DNA of 64,000 nucleotides from Janibacter sp. DB-40 (GCF_029510815.1 NZ_CP120360.1:310001-374000), one strand, 5' to 3'. Shown: positions 37,733-47,194, counted from the first letter of the stretch. The notes: generated by a model from the letters alone, not told the origin. Numbers and translations are program-made.

Positions 37733-38980
37733 TCAGCCACCCTCCTCGTCGACCACGGGGAGCTCGGCGGTGTCCGTCCCCAGGATCTCGCGCTCGTCGG
37801 GCTTGCCGGGCAGCACCTCGTGCAGGTAGTCCGCGAGCGCGTCCTCGATGGGGATGTCGTGGCCGGTGCGCTCGGCCAGGTACCACCGGTGCTCGAGGAT
37901 CTCGTGGAAGAGCTCGGCCGGCTCGAGCTTGCCGCGCATCTCGCGCGGCACCGCGCGGGTCGTCGGCTCGTAGATGCGGGAGAGCCAGTCGTGGGCGACG
38001 AGGGACTCCTCGTCGCCCTGGCGGTCGGTCGCCGCGCGGTAGGAGTCGAGGTCGTTGAGCAGGCGACGGGCCTGGTTCTCCTCGACGTCGAGACCGGTGA
38101 GGCGCAGCAGCCGGCGGCTGTGGTGCCCGGCGTCGACGACCTTGGGCTCGATGCGCACGTGGGTTCCGTCGAGGTCGGTGGCGATCGCCAGCTCGTCGAC
38201 GTCGAAGCCCAGGGCGTTCAGCCGCCGGATCCGCTCGTCGACCCGCCACCGCTCGCCGGCCTCGAACCACTCGTCACCGGTCAGCTCCTGCCACAGCCCG
38301 CGGTAGCGCTCGATGATCTCGTGGGAGACCTCGATCGGGTCCAGGCCCTCGGGCAGGTACCCCCCGGCGGCCAGGTCCATCATCTCGCCGGCGATGTTGA
38401 CCTCGGCCAGGTCGAGGTCGTGCTCGCGCTGCCCGGTGCTCAGCGTGTCGTGCAGCTCGCCCGTCTCCGCGTCGACGAGGTAGGCCGAGAAGGCGCCGGC
38501 GTCGCGGCGGAAGAGCGTGTTGGACAGGGAGACGTCCCCCCAGAAGAACCCGGCGAGGTGCAGTCGGGCCAGCAGGACCGCGAGGGCGTCGGCCAGTCGG
38601 GTCGTCGTGTCCGCGCGCAGGTGCTGGCTGAAGAGCGCCCGGTAGGGCAGCGAGAACTGCAGGTGCCGGGTGACCAGGCACGCGTCGAGCGGGTTGCCGT
38701 CGGCGTCGGTGCGTCCGGAGACCACGGCGAGGGGCTCGACGCACGGCAGGTCGAGGCGGCGCAGCGCCCGCAGCAGCTGGTACTCCCCCCGGGCGAGGTC
38801 GGCCGAGATCTCCTTGACGGCGATGATCCCGCCGGAGAGATGCGCGAAGCGCACGACGTGCCGGGAGATGCCGCGGGGGAGGGCAGCGAGGATCTCGGGG
38901 GGCCAGTCCTCGAGCGGGACCGACCAGGGCAGGTCGAGCAGTGCGGGGTCGGGCCGGGCGGCGGAGATGTCCAACGGCAC
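37733..38980 (-). CDS. DUF4032 family protein with kinase-like fold
   Basis: A 415-residue protein. The N-terminal half resembles lipopolysaccharide-kinase-type protein kinases (AVKEIS, then LHLAGFFWGDVSLSNTLF like an HxD catalytic loop, then YLVDAETGEL like a DFG region). The C-terminal half is the DUF4032 domain. Substrate unknown. GTG 38980 is chosen because GAGGAGG is 5 nt upstream; the longer frame to 39022 would overlap otsB. Downstream of otsB by 10 bp. Confidence 0.82.
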   Translation of the reverse strand: MPLDISAARPDPALLDLPWSVPLEDWPPEILAALPRGISRHVVRFAHLSGGIIAVKEISADLARGEYQLLRALRRLDLPCVEPLAVVSGRTDADGNPLDACLVTRHLQFSLPYRALFSQHLRADTTTRLADALAVLLARLHLAGFFWGDVSLSNTLFRRDAGAFSAYLVDAETGELHDTLSTGQREHDLDLAEVNIAGEMMDLAAGGYLPEGLDPIEVSHEIIERYRGLWQELTGDEWFEAGERWRVDERIRRLNALGFDVDELAIATDLDGTHVRIEPKVVDAGHHSRRLLRLTGLDVEENQARRLLNDLDSYRAATDRQGDEESLVAHDWLSRIYEPTTRAVPREMRGKLEPAELFHEILEHRWYLAERTGHDIPIEDALADYLHEVLPGKPDEREILGTDTAELPVVDEEGG

Positions 38981-38990
38981 GGCTGCCTCC

Positions 38991-39746
38991 TCAGGCGGTC
39001 CGGGCGGCGGCGAGGGCGTCAAGGACCGCGGGGACCTCGGTGCAGTCGTCCAGGCGGGTGCGGGCGGCGGTCTCGCCGGGCCCGACCTTGATGGTCAGGT
39101 CCCGCGGACCGAGCACCGTGAATACGTGCTCGTCGGTGACGTCGTCGCCGAGGTAGACGACCGCGTCGACGCGCAGGTCCCCGGCGAGGGCCTGCACGGC
39201 GGTGCCCTTGTCCGCGGCGACGACGCTCAGCTCGTGGACGCCCTTGCCGGAGAGGAGGCTGACCCCTGACATCCGAGCGGCCTCGGCGGCGATGTCGGTG
39301 GCGGTGCCGACGGCGTCCTCGGGCAGCCCCCGGGTGTGCAGCACGAGCGCGGTCGGCTTGTGCTCCAGGCGGATCCGCGGGTCACGGGTGGCGACGGCGG
39401 GCTCGACCCAGGCGCGCAGCGCGGTCAGTCGGGCCTCGGCCGCCTGATCGGTGGGGCCCTGCCGGGCGCGGTTGGTCTCGGCGCCGTGGCTGCCGATGAG
39501 CGTCGTGCCCGAGCCACCGAGACCGCTGAGCTCGGCGAGGGTGGCCAGGTCGCGCCCGGAGACGACGGCTGTCCACGTGTCCGGGGCGGCCGTCAGCGTG
39601 GTGATCGCCTCGATCGTGCCGGCCTGCGGTCGGGCGTCCAGCGGGTCGAGGACGAAGGGGGCGAGGACCCCGTCGAAGTCCGTCGCCACGAGCAGCCGGG
39701 GCCGCGCGGCGACCGCCGCGACGCCGTCCCTGACCTCGGGGCGCAC
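38991..39746 (-). CDS. otsB: Trehalose-6-phosphate phosphatase
   Basis: A 251-residue HAD phosphatase with motif I DFDGVLAP (nucleophile Asp), motif II VVSGRD and motif IV VYLGDDVTDE, plus the trehalose-phosphatase cap (GSHGAE). It dephosphorylates trehalose 6-phosphate made by OtsA. GTG start immediately follows the otsA TGA with no gap, so it is translationally coupled. Confidence 0.92.
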   Translation of the reverse strand: MRPEVRDGVAAVAARPRLLVATDFDGVLAPFVLDPLDARPQAGTIEAITTLTAAPDTWTAVVSGRDLATLAELSGLGGSGTTLIGSHGAETNRARQGPTDQAAEARLTALRAWVEPAVATRDPRIRLEHKPTALVLHTRGLPEDAVGTATDIAAEAARMSGVSLLSGKGVHELSVVAADKGTAVQALAGDLRVDAVVYLGDDVTDEHVFTVLGPRDLTIKVGPGETAARTRLDDCTEVPAVLDALAAARTA

Positions 39747-41192
39747 TCAGGCCCCCTTCGTCGTCGTCCGGGACGGGCGGTCCGGTGCCGTCTCGAGGTT
39801 GGCGAGGAAGGTGTCCGCCCACTTCTGCACGTCGTTGTCGGCGACGCGCCGACGCAGTGCCCTCATCGACCGGCGCTTGTCCTTCTCTGGCATGGTCATC
39901 ACGCGCAGCATCACCCGCTTCAGGCCCTCGATGTCGTGCGGGTTGCACCGGAAGGCCTGTTTCATCTCGTGCCACGCGCCGGTGAACTCGCTGAGGATGA
40001 GCGCGCCGCCGTCGTCGTGGCGGCAGGTGACGTACTCCTTGGCCACGAGGTTCATCCCGTCGCGGAGGGGGGTGACGAGCATGATGTCGGCCGCCTGGAA
40101 GAGCGCGGCCATCTCCTCGCGCGGGTAGCTCTGGTGCAGGTAGTTCACGGCCGGCGCGCCGATGGTGGAGTAGGCGCCGTTGATGTGGCCGGCCGTCGTC
40201 TCGACCTCGGTGCGCAGCTGCTGGTAGGCCGCGACCCGCTCGCGGCTGGGGGTGGCCACCTGGACGAAGGTGACGTCCGGCGTGGAGATGGCGCCGTCGG
40301 CGAGCAGCTCCTCGTAGGCCTTGAGACGGTGCCGGATGCCCTTGGTGTAGTCGAGGCGGTCGACACCGAGCATCACCACCTCCGGGTCCCCGAGCGAGGC
40401 ACGGATCTCCCTGGCCCGCTCCTGGACGGCCTCGGTGCGCGCCAGCTCCTCAAGACCTTGGTAGTCGACGCTGATCGGGACGGCGGAGGCGCGGACCCGG
40501 CGACTCGTGCCGTCCGGGTCCTGGGTGGTGACGACCTCTCCCTTCGTCGTGCGCCCGTCGAGCTGGCGGCAGGCGCGCAGGAAGTTCTGCGCGTCGGGGG
40601 CGCGCTGGAAGCCGAGGTAGTCGGCACCGAGGAGGCCCTCGAGGATGCGGGAGCGCCACGGGAGCTGGGCGAAGAGCTCCACGGGCGGGAAGGGGATGTG
40701 GTTGAACCAGCCGATCCGCACGTCGGGGCGGCGCTCGCGCACCATCGCGGGTACGAGCTGGAGCTGGTAGTCGTGGATCCACACCTTGGCGCCCTCGGCC
40801 GCCACCTCGCACACCGCCTCGGCGAAACGCTCGTTGACGATCTCGTAGCAGCGCCACCACTCGCGGTGGAAGTGGGCCTGGACGATGACGTCGTGGTAGA
40901 TCGGCCAGAGCGTGTCGTTGCTGAAGCCCTCGTAGTAGCTCTCGCGCTCCTCCTCCGACAGGGGGACGGGGTGCAGCCACATCCCGGCCTCCTCGAAGGG
41001 CTCCGGAGCCTCACCCGTCTCGCCGGCCCACCCGACCCACGCGCCCTCGCGGTGCCGCATCACCGAGTCCATCGCGGTCACCAGCCCCCCGGGGGAGCGG
41101 TGCCACTCCGAGGAACCGTCGTCGGCGACGACACGGTCGACGGGGAGCCGGTTGGCGGCGATGACCAGATCGAACACGCGCTGGGCAGTCAT
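39747..41192 (-). CDS. otsA: Trehalose-6-phosphate synthase
   Basis: A 481-residue GT20 enzyme (glucose-6-phosphate + UDP- or GDP-glucose). N-terminal VIAANRLPVDR, WVGWAG, VWIHDYQL, FNHIPFP, VDRLDYTKGI and the C-terminal TPLRDGMNLVAKEY acceptor/donor motifs are all present. ATG 41192 has AGGAGG upstream. First gene of otsA-otsB-DUF4032, for compatible-solute and stress trehalose. Divergent from the CBS-domain gene. Confidence 0.95.
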   Translation of the reverse strand: MTAQRVFDLVIAANRLPVDRVVADDGSSEWHRSPGGLVTAMDSVMRHREGAWVGWAGETGEAPEPFEEAGMWLHPVPLSEEERESYYEGFSNDTLWPIYHDVIVQAHFHREWWRCYEIVNERFAEAVCEVAAEGAKVWIHDYQLQLVPAMVRERRPDVRIGWFNHIPFPPVELFAQLPWRSRILEGLLGADYLGFQRAPDAQNFLRACRQLDGRTTKGEVVTTQDPDGTSRRVRASAVPISVDYQGLEELARTEAVQERAREIRASLGDPEVVMLGVDRLDYTKGIRHRLKAYEELLADGAISTPDVTFVQVATPSRERVAAYQQLRTEVETTAGHINGAYSTIGAPAVNYLHQSYPREEMAALFQAADIMLVTPLRDGMNLVAKEYVTCRHDDGGALILSEFTGAWHEMKQAFRCNPHDIEGLKRVMLRVMTMPEKDKRRSMRALRRRVADNDVQKWADTFLANLETAPDRPSRTTTKGA

Positions 41193-41274
41193 GGGACGTA
41201 CCTCCTGGATGATGGCCCTCCCACCATATGGCGATGGCCTTCCGCCGGGGCGTCCGGAGCACTAATGTCGATAC

Positions 41275-41703
41275 ATGAAGATCTCGGACGTTCTGCGCAG
41301 CAAGGGCTCTGATGTCGTCACGATCGCCCCGGACGACACGGTGGCCACCCTCCTGGGCCTCCTCGCCGAGCACCGCATCGGTGCCGTCGTCGTCTCCCGT
41401 GGTGACGGCGCGGTCGACGGCATCGTCTCCGAGCGGGACATCGTCCGGCACCTGCACAGCCTCGGTGCCGCCGTCCTCGACCAGCCGGTCAGCGCGATCA
41501 TGACCGCCGAGGTGCACACCTGCAGCACCCACGACGACGTGCGCGACCTCGCGGCCCGGATGACCGAGCGGCGCATCCGCCACGTCCCGGTCGTCGAGGA
41601 CGACACGCTGGTGGCCATCGTCAGCATCGGTGACGTCGTCAAGCACCGCATCCGCGACCTCGCCGCCGAGCGGGACCAGCTGGAGGCCTACATCACCCAG
41701 TGA
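41275..41703 (+). CDS. Two-CBS-domain protein
   Basis: A 142-residue protein made of two CBS domains (about 5-60 and 70-130) with SERDIVRHL and the final VSIGDVVKHRI. Such Bateman modules bind adenine nucleotides; stand-alone forms are common in actinobacteria and resemble hypoxic-response proteins of Mycobacterium. TAATGT (41263-41268) is 6 nt before ATG 41275. Confidence 0.88.
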   Translation: MKISDVLRSKGSDVVTIAPDDTVATLLGLLAEHRIGAVVVSRGDGAVDGIVSERDIVRHLHSLGAAVLDQPVSAIMTAEVHTCSTHDDVRDLAARMTERRIRHVPVVEDDTLVAIVSIGDVVKHRIRDLAAERDQLEAYITQ

Positions 41704-41772
41704 CGCCAGGTCACAGCCGCCACACAGGCATTTCTCCGTGATCACCCAACGACGGCCTTCTAGGCTGGTGGC

Positions 41773-43451
41773 ATGACGACACAGGTGCTCGGGGAGGAAC
41801 CGTCCCCGGAGGAGCGTGGTGAGGCCACGGTGTCGCACTTCGAGACGATCGGGCGCTATCGCGTGCTGCAGGAGCTCGGGCAGGGCGGCATGGGCATCGT
41901 CCACCTGGCCCTCGACGAGCGCGGGCGCGCCGTCGCCGTCAAGGTGCTGCGACCGCACGTGGCCCACGACGAGGACGCCCGTTCGCGGTTGGCCCGCGAG
42001 GTCGACACGCTCGCGAGGGTGCGCTCGGACCGGATCGCCCCGGTCTTCGACGCGGACCTCGAGGGCGATCGTCCCTACATCGTCACCCGCTACGTGCCCG
42101 GGCCGAGCCTCGACCAGCTCGTGCGCGACGAGGGGCCGCTCGACCCGCAGGCCCTGCTCTCTCTGGCGCGCGGGCTCGTCGACGCCCTGCGCGCCATCCA
42201 CCGCGTCGGCGTGATCCACCGCGACCTCAAGCCCGGCAACGTCCTCATGCTCGACGGAGCCCCCGTCGTCATCGACTTCGGCATCGCCCACGTGGCCGAG
42301 AGCTCGCGGATGACCATGACCGGCCTGGTCATGGGCACCCCCGGCTACCTCTCGCCCGAGCTGGTCGAGGGCGGTGACGTCACCGCGGCCACGGACTGGT
42401 GGGGGTGGGCCGCGACCCTCGTGTTCGCGGCGACGGGACGACCCCCTTCGGCCGCGGTGGCATGGAGGCCGTCCTCGCCCGGGTCGCCCGCGGTGAGGCG
42501 GACCTGCGCGACGTCGACCCCGAGCTGGCCCCGCTGCTGTACGCCTGCTTCGACCCGGACCCGTCACGGCGTCCGGATGCCGATGAGGTGCTCACGGCTC
42601 TCGACGCCTGGGCCAACGGCCGTCCCGTGACCGAGGTCCTGCCGCAGCGCACCCGCACGCTCGAGCAGGGCGCGACGCACGTCATGACACCCGCGCCGGC
42701 GCCGGTCGAGCCGCCCTCCCCGTGGGGGCAGGGCGACTGGCGCGACCCGAACCCCCGTCCCGCGCCGGTGAGCGCGCCACCGCAGGCGAACCAGCAGTGG
42801 CCCGGCATGGCCCCGGGCGACCCGGACCGCCCGGGCGACCCGCGGATCGGTCGTCCCCGGCGCTCCGACGTCCTCGCCGCGCTGCTGGCCGTCCTCGTCG
42901 CGGTCTTCGCCGCTGCCCCGTGGGTGGGCCTGGCCCTGGCCCTCGTGTGGTCGTGGCTGGCCCGCACCGTCGACCTGTCGATGACGAGCACCGTGCGGCG
43001 GCGTCACCGCTCCGGGCGGCGCCGCAGCGACGGGGTCGTGGCCGCGTTGGCGAGCCCGTGGCACCTGCTCACCGGGGCGCTCCAGGCGCTGGTGTCGGCG
43101 CTGCTGCCCCTCGCCGTCGGTGCCGCCGGCGTCCTCGTGACGGCGCTTGGGCAGAGCGCGCTCGACGGGCTCGGCGTGCGGCTGGAGTCGCCGCTCCCGC
43201 TGGCCGCGGGCGCGCTGCTCGCGCTGCTCGTCGGGTGGTGGGGCCCGGGCGGTCCGGGCCTGCGTCGCGGTAGCCGCAGCCTCGCGCGCAGCGTCACCGG
43301 CATTCCGGTCGTGCGCCTCGTGGTCATCGCCGTGCTCGTCGTCATCGCCGTCGGGGTGCTCGGCGCCCTCCTGGCCGGTGCGCTCGACATCACGTGGTGG
43401 CCCGGCACTCTCTCGCCCCTACCCGGACCGGAGCAGCTGCCCACCCGATGA
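41773..43451 (+). pseudogene. Membrane Ser/Thr protein kinase, split by a one-base frameshift
   Basis: Kinase motifs in the first frame: glycine loop GQGGMG, Lys57, HRDLKPGN (149-156), DFG (168-170) and GTPGYLSPEL. After ATGRPP the frame breaks. The rest (FGRGGMEAVLARVARGEADL ..., Pro-rich linker, then about five membrane helices) continues in the -1 frame and ends at 43451, overlapping the exporter start (ATGA). Adding one C to the CCCCC run at 42442-42446 restores one protein of about 559 residues. The lesion could be a sequencing error, a real mutation or slippage. TAGGCT (41761-41766) is 6 nt before ATG 41773. Confidence 0.85.
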
Positions 43452-45241
43452 CGACACCGCCTCCACCCCCGCGACCGCGCCGGGACCCCCAGGGGTCCCG
43501 GGCGGTGCAGGACCCCATCACCGACGACCTGACCCCCCAGCAGCGTGCCGCTCGTGACTCCGCTCGGGAGTCGTCGGCGTCGGAGCAGACGGCGGTGGCC
43601 GTGCCGGTGACGAAGCGGCGCCGCGACTCGCGCTTCCGCCCTGCGGAGAAGACGCAGTCGGTGCCCCGGCCACGCCAGGAGCCCAAGCCCGAGGAGCGCA
43701 CGAAGAAGCCCCACCGGGACAAGCCGGTGCCCCGGCCGGCGGCCAAGCCGAAGCGGGAGAAGTCGGCGCCCACGCCGCGGCGGGAGCACCGCCCCCGCTT
43801 GCGCCCGCTGCTGCGCGGGGAGGAGCCGACGCAGACGATCCCGCTGCGAGGCTCCCTGCGCGGCACCCCCTACCGTGACCCGCGTGTCACGCGCGCGGTC
43901 GCGGAGGAGCAGGCCGCGACGACCGCCCTTGACCTCGCGCTGCGCGTCGCCGAGCTGATGTTGCGCTCCGGCTCCAGCTCCAGCGGTGTCGAGACGGCCG
44001 CGATCGCCGTCGGTGTCGCCGCGGGTCTGGAGGACCTCGACGTCGACCTGACGATGCAGTCCCTGCACATGCAGTGCCGGACGCCGTCGGGGCAGACGAT
44101 CTCGCGGCTGCGGGTGGTGCGCCAGCCCCGGCAGGACTTCGCCCGTCTGGCGATGGTGCACGCCCTCGTCGACGACCTGATCTCCGGGGACATCGACGTC
44201 GAGCAGGCCGACGCGAAGATCAAGGAGATCAACACCACGCGTCGCACCTGGTCGCGCTGGGTGGTCGCGCTCGGCGAGGGAAGCGTCGCCGGCGGTATCG
44301 CGCTCATCCTCGGTGCCACCGTCTTCGGTGTGCTCCTGGCGATGCTCTCGGGCGTGCTCATCATCATGCTCGCCGGGTGGGTCGCGCGGATCGACCTCCC
44401 GGACTTCTACCTGGGTGCGCTGGGTGGGGCGCTGGCCACGGTGATCGCCTTCCTCGCGTACGTGTACGGACCGATCAACGGCGCCGACTTCGCCTTCGTC
44501 GTCGCGGGTGGGATCGTCGCCCTACTGCCCTCACGCACCCTGACATCGGCCACGGAGGACCTCCTCTCGGGTTTCCCCGTGACGGGGACGGCACGGTTGT
44601 TCGCCGTGATGTTCCACACCCTCGGTCTGATCATCGGTGTCGCCAGCGGCCTGGGGATCAGCCTCCAGCTGGCCGTCGCGCTCGAGCTCGGCTTCGAGCC
44701 CCCCGGGATCGACAAGCTCGCGTGGGCCTCGGCCCCCGTCCCGGTCGTCATCGTGGGGGCGGTCTTCATCGGCTTCGCCGGTGCCCTCACCCTGCAGAAC
44801 AATCCACGGATGCTCCCGCCCGCCGCCATCCTGTGCGCGCTCGGGGTGACCGTCGCGCTGGCCTCCACGGATGCCGGCCTGGGCCGCGTGACGTCCACCG
44901 GGATCGCGGCCGTGGTCATCGGCTTCTTCGCGCGACTGATCGCCCTGCGCATGGACTCCCCGCCCATCACCCTCTTCGTGCCCGCGTCCTTCGGCCTGTA
45001 TCCCGGTCTGGGGATCTTCATCGGGCTGTACCACCTGACGAGCTCAGCGGGTGGGTACAACCTCGAAGGGGGTCTGGTCTCGGTCTTCTCCTCGCTCGGC
45101 GTGATCATGGCGATCGCGACGGGAGCGACGTTGGGGGACAGGCTCGCTACGCCACTCGACGCACCCGTCGCCCAGCGGCGGAAGCAGGCCGTGGAGGCCG
45201 AGAGCGACCGGCGCACGGACGATGGCTGGGAGATCGTCTAG
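43448..45241 (+). CDS. Threonine/serine exporter family protein (ThrE-type) with long basic head
   Basis: A 597-residue protein. The C-terminal part of about 450 residues is the ThrE module: a cytoplasmic domain (LMLRSGSSSSGVETA) then about ten helices in two sets. The first 145 residues are Pro/Arg/Lys-rich and disordered, unlike most ThrE proteins. Coupled by ATGA to the upstream kinase gene, so phosphorylation of the Ser/Thr-containing head is a plausible but untested idea. Confidence 0.85.
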   Translation: MTTPPPPPRPRRDPQGSRAVQDPITDDLTPQQRAARDSARESSASEQTAVAVPVTKRRRDSRFRPAEKTQSVPRPRQEPKPEERTKKPHRDKPVPRPAAKPKREKSAPTPRREHRPRLRPLLRGEEPTQTIPLRGSLRGTPYRDPRVTRAVAEEQAATTALDLALRVAELMLRSGSSSSGVETAAIAVGVAAGLEDLDVDLTMQSLHMQCRTPSGQTISRLRVVRQPRQDFARLAMVHALVDDLISGDIDVEQADAKIKEINTTRRTWSRWVVALGEGSVAGGIALILGATVFGVLLAMLSGVLIIMLAGWVARIDLPDFYLGALGGALATVIAFLAYVYGPINGADFAFVVAGGIVALLPSRTLTSATEDLLSGFPVTGTARLFAVMFHTLGLIIGVASGLGISLQLAVALELGFEPPGIDKLAWASAPVPVVIVGAVFIGFAGALTLQNNPRMLPPAAILCALGVTVALASTDAGLGRVTSTGIAAVVIGFFARLIALRMDSPPITLFVPASFGLYPGLGIFIGLYHLTSSAGGYNLEGGLVSVFSSLGVIMAIATGATLGDRLATPLDAPVAQRRKQAVEAESDRRTDDGWEIV

Positions 45242-45251
45242 CAACACTTGG

Positions 45252-45290
45252 TCACAGGGTTTGACCCGTTTGATCACAGGACGGTAACGT
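45252..45290 (+). promoter_or_regulatory. Promoter region of the first Rpf-like gene
   Basis: -35 TTGACC (45261-45266), 18-nt spacer, -10 TAACGT (45285-45290). Two TCACAGG repeats (45252-45258 and 45274-45280), 22 bp apart, flank the -35; spacing and sequence recall GTCACA-type MtrA sites known before rpf and cell-wall genes, but this is a weak match. The leader of about 75 nt holds two small hairpins. Confidence 0.4.
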
Positions 45291-45370
45291 TCCCCCGTCC
45301 GCAGATGGCCAGACCTTCTGGCAGCTTCACCACGAAGCCCCCTGAACTCCGTGGAAGGAAATCCCACCGC

Positions 45371-46153
45371 ATGTTCTACTCCCCCAAGCACGCCACGGCC
45401 GTTGCCGCCTCCCCGACCCGCCGGCGGATCGCCGGTGTCGCGGTTGCAGGTGCCACCGCAGCCGTCGGCTCCATCGCCACCGCCTCCAGCGCGAACGCCT
45501 CGACGTCCAGCGGCGTCTGGGACCGCGTCGCCCAGTGCGAGAGCGGCGGCAACTGGTCGATCAACACCGGCAACGGTTTCTACGGCGGCCTGCAGTTCAC
45601 CACCTCCACCTGGCAGGCCTTCGGTGGCGGCCAGTACGCCCCGAACGCGCACCAGGCCACCAAGGCCCAGCAGATCGAGGTCGCCCAGAAGACGCTGCAG
45701 GTGCAGGGTCCCGGCGCGTGGCCCGTGTGCTCCGTCGAGGCCGGCCTGACCACGGCCAACGGCATGACCGGCGGCTCCTCCGCCCCGGCCCCCGAGCCCG
45801 CCCCGGAGCCGGCCCCGGCCCCGGCCCCGGAGCCCGCCCCGCAGCAGGCGCAGGAGCGCTCCGCTGACCAGGGCGCCTCCCGCAGCGCCGAGCGCAGCGG
45901 TGCCGGCCTCGCCGTCGACGGCATCTTCGGCCCGAACAGCAAGGCCGCCGTCGAGAAGTGGGTCGGCGGCAGCGTCGACAGCAACCTGAGCTCCGACGAC
46001 ATCAAGGCCCTGCAGGGTGCGCTCGGCGTGACCCAGGACGGCATCGTCGGCCCGATCACGACCAGTGCGCTCCAGGCGCACGTCGGCGCGACGCAGGACG
46101 GCATCTGGGGTCCGAAGACCACCGCCGCGCTGCAGCAGCACCTCAACGGCTGA
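45371..46153 (+). CDS. Resuscitation-promoting factor-like transglycosylase with peptidoglycan-binding repeats
   Basis: A 260-residue secreted protein. Signal peptide ending near residue 43, Rpf domain (about 48-125) with catalytic Glu57 in VAQCESGGNW, an Ala/Pro/Glu-rich linker of about 25 residues, then a peptidoglycan-binding module with GIFGPNSKAAV, DGIVGPITTSAL and DGIWGPKTTAAL repeats. It should cut peptidoglycan glycan strands during regrowth. ATG 45371. A close paralogue follows at 46455. Confidence 0.93.
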   Translation: MFYSPKHATAVAASPTRRRIAGVAVAGATAAVGSIATASSANASTSSGVWDRVAQCESGGNWSINTGNGFYGGLQFTTSTWQAFGGGQYAPNAHQATKAQQIEVAQKTLQVQGPGAWPVCSVEAGLTTANGMTGGSSAPAPEPAPEPAPAPAPEPAPQQAQERSADQGASRSAERSGAGLAVDGIFGPNSKAAVEKWVGGSVDSNLSSDDIKALQGALGVTQDGIVGPITTSALQAHVGATQDGIWGPKTTAALQQHLNG

Positions 46154-46171
46154 GACTGAGTTCTTCGCCCT

Positions 46172-46211
46172 CGAAGGGGGCGTCGCACCCACGGGTGCGA
46201 CGCCCCCTTCG
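46172..46211. terminator. Terminator built from an inverted CGAAGGGGG pair
   Basis: CGAAGGGGGCGTCGCACCC (46172-46190) and its complement ending CCCCCTTCG (46193-46211); the innermost pairs must open to form a loop. It lies 19 bp after the first Rpf-like gene. Confidence 0.85.
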
Positions 46212-46228
46212 TCATGTCCGGCCGCGCC

Positions 46229-46315
46229 GGTCGAGGTGGGATTCCGCCCCCGGCGGGCGCCCTGCCCTTCCGCTGGTCGAGGTGGGAGTCCGCGCAGCGG
46301 GCGACCCTCGAGACC
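46229..46315. repeat. Two copies of GGTCGAGGTGGGA, second in a palindromic element
   Basis: GGTCGAGGTGGGA occurs at 46229 and 46275. The second is followed by a GC-rich loop and CCCTCGAGACC, forming an imperfect inverted repeat (46275-46315). It resembles the dispersed element class at 13096-13135 in size and design, with different sequence. It sits between the two Rpf-like genes. Confidence 0.5.
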
Positions 46316-46341
46316 ACGATCACGGAACCAAAGGGCCAAAA

Positions 46342-46393
46342 GTTACAAGTCTGTATTTATGTGACGAGTGTTGTTTGTGGGACTCATGAGTCC
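46342..46393 (+). promoter_or_regulatory. AT-rich promoter region of the second Rpf-like gene
   Basis: An unusually AT-rich patch (GTTACA 46342-46347, TATTTA 46354-46359, GTGACG 46361-46366) is followed by a perfect 14-bp palindrome GGACTCATGAGTCC (46380-46393), a candidate operator. A GTGCGGG / CCCGCAC hairpin follows before the ribosome binding site (GAAAGGA). Exact -35/-10 boxes are unclear. Confidence 0.4.
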
Positions 46394-46454
46394 TTAGCGT
46401 CGCTCTCGGACGTGCGGGGCCCTCTGCCCGCACTCAGCCGAAAGGACCTCAAAC

Positions 46455-47174
46455 ATGTTCAGCACCAACGACTTCCCCGATCAGCCGACGTCGCGTCGCG
46501 GCCGTCGGTTCAAGGTTGCCGGCGCCACCATCACCATGGGCGCGCTCGCGGCGGGCGGGGTCGTCGTCGCGACCGGCGCCGGCGCCTCCGGCACCGTCTG
46601 GGACCGCTTGGCCGACTGCGAGTCGTCGGGCAACTGGAGCATCAGCACCGGCAACGGCTACTACGGCGGCCTGCAGTTCTCCTTCCAGACGTGGAAGGGC
46701 TTCGGTGGCCAGAAGTACGCCTACACCGCCGACCGCGCCACCAAGGGCCAGCAGATCGAGATCGCCCAGGAGGTCCTCAAGGTGCAGGGCCCGGGCGCCT
46801 GGCCGGTCTGCTCCGTGCGAGCGGGCCTGACGGTCGCCAACGGCCTCGCGGTGGACCCGTACAGCGGTCAGGAGCGCGCCTCGCGCGACTCCGAGCGCAC
46901 CGCGGTCTCCGCCGGTGAGCTCGCCGTCGACGGTATCCGTGGACCGAAGACCAACGCCGCCATCGAGAAGTGGGTCGGTCAGTCCCAGGACGGCAATCTC
47001 GGCTGGCACGACCGCGCCGCCCTCCAGGCCAAGCTCGGGGTGAACCGCGACGGCATCGTCGGCCCGATCACGACCAGCGCTCTGCAGCGCAAGGTCGGCG
47101 CCGACGTCGACGGCGTCTGGGGGCCGCAGACGACCACGCGCCTGCAGAGCTTCCTCAACAAGTACGTCCTCTGA
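46455..47174 (+). CDS. Second Rpf-like transglycosylase with peptidoglycan-binding module
   Basis: A 239-residue paralogue of the preceding gene. Signal sequence (about 18-44), Rpf domain with catalytic Glu56 (LADCESSGNW), short Ser/Arg linker and the same GI(R)GPKTNAAI, DGIVGPITTSAL and DGVWGPQTTTRL repeats. The linker is shorter and lacks the Ala/Pro/Glu tract of the first. Likely a tandem duplication. A classical terminator follows. Confidence 0.92.
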   Translation: MFSTNDFPDQPTSRRGRRFKVAGATITMGALAAGGVVVATGAGASGTVWDRLADCESSGNWSISTGNGYYGGLQFSFQTWKGFGGQKYAYTADRATKGQQIEIAQEVLKVQGPGAWPVCSVRAGLTVANGLAVDPYSGQERASRDSERTAVSAGELAVDGIRGPKTNAAIEKWVGQSQDGNLGWHDRAALQAKLGVNRDGIVGPITTSALQRKVGADVDGVWGPQTTTRLQSFLNKYVL

Positions 47175-47194
47175 GGACGGTGACTCGATGAGAG

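Noticed and set aside
45242..45370. c-di-AMP (ydaO) riboswitch, common before rpf genes
   Set aside because: The leader is too short and I cannot find the conserved core; only two small hairpins are visible.
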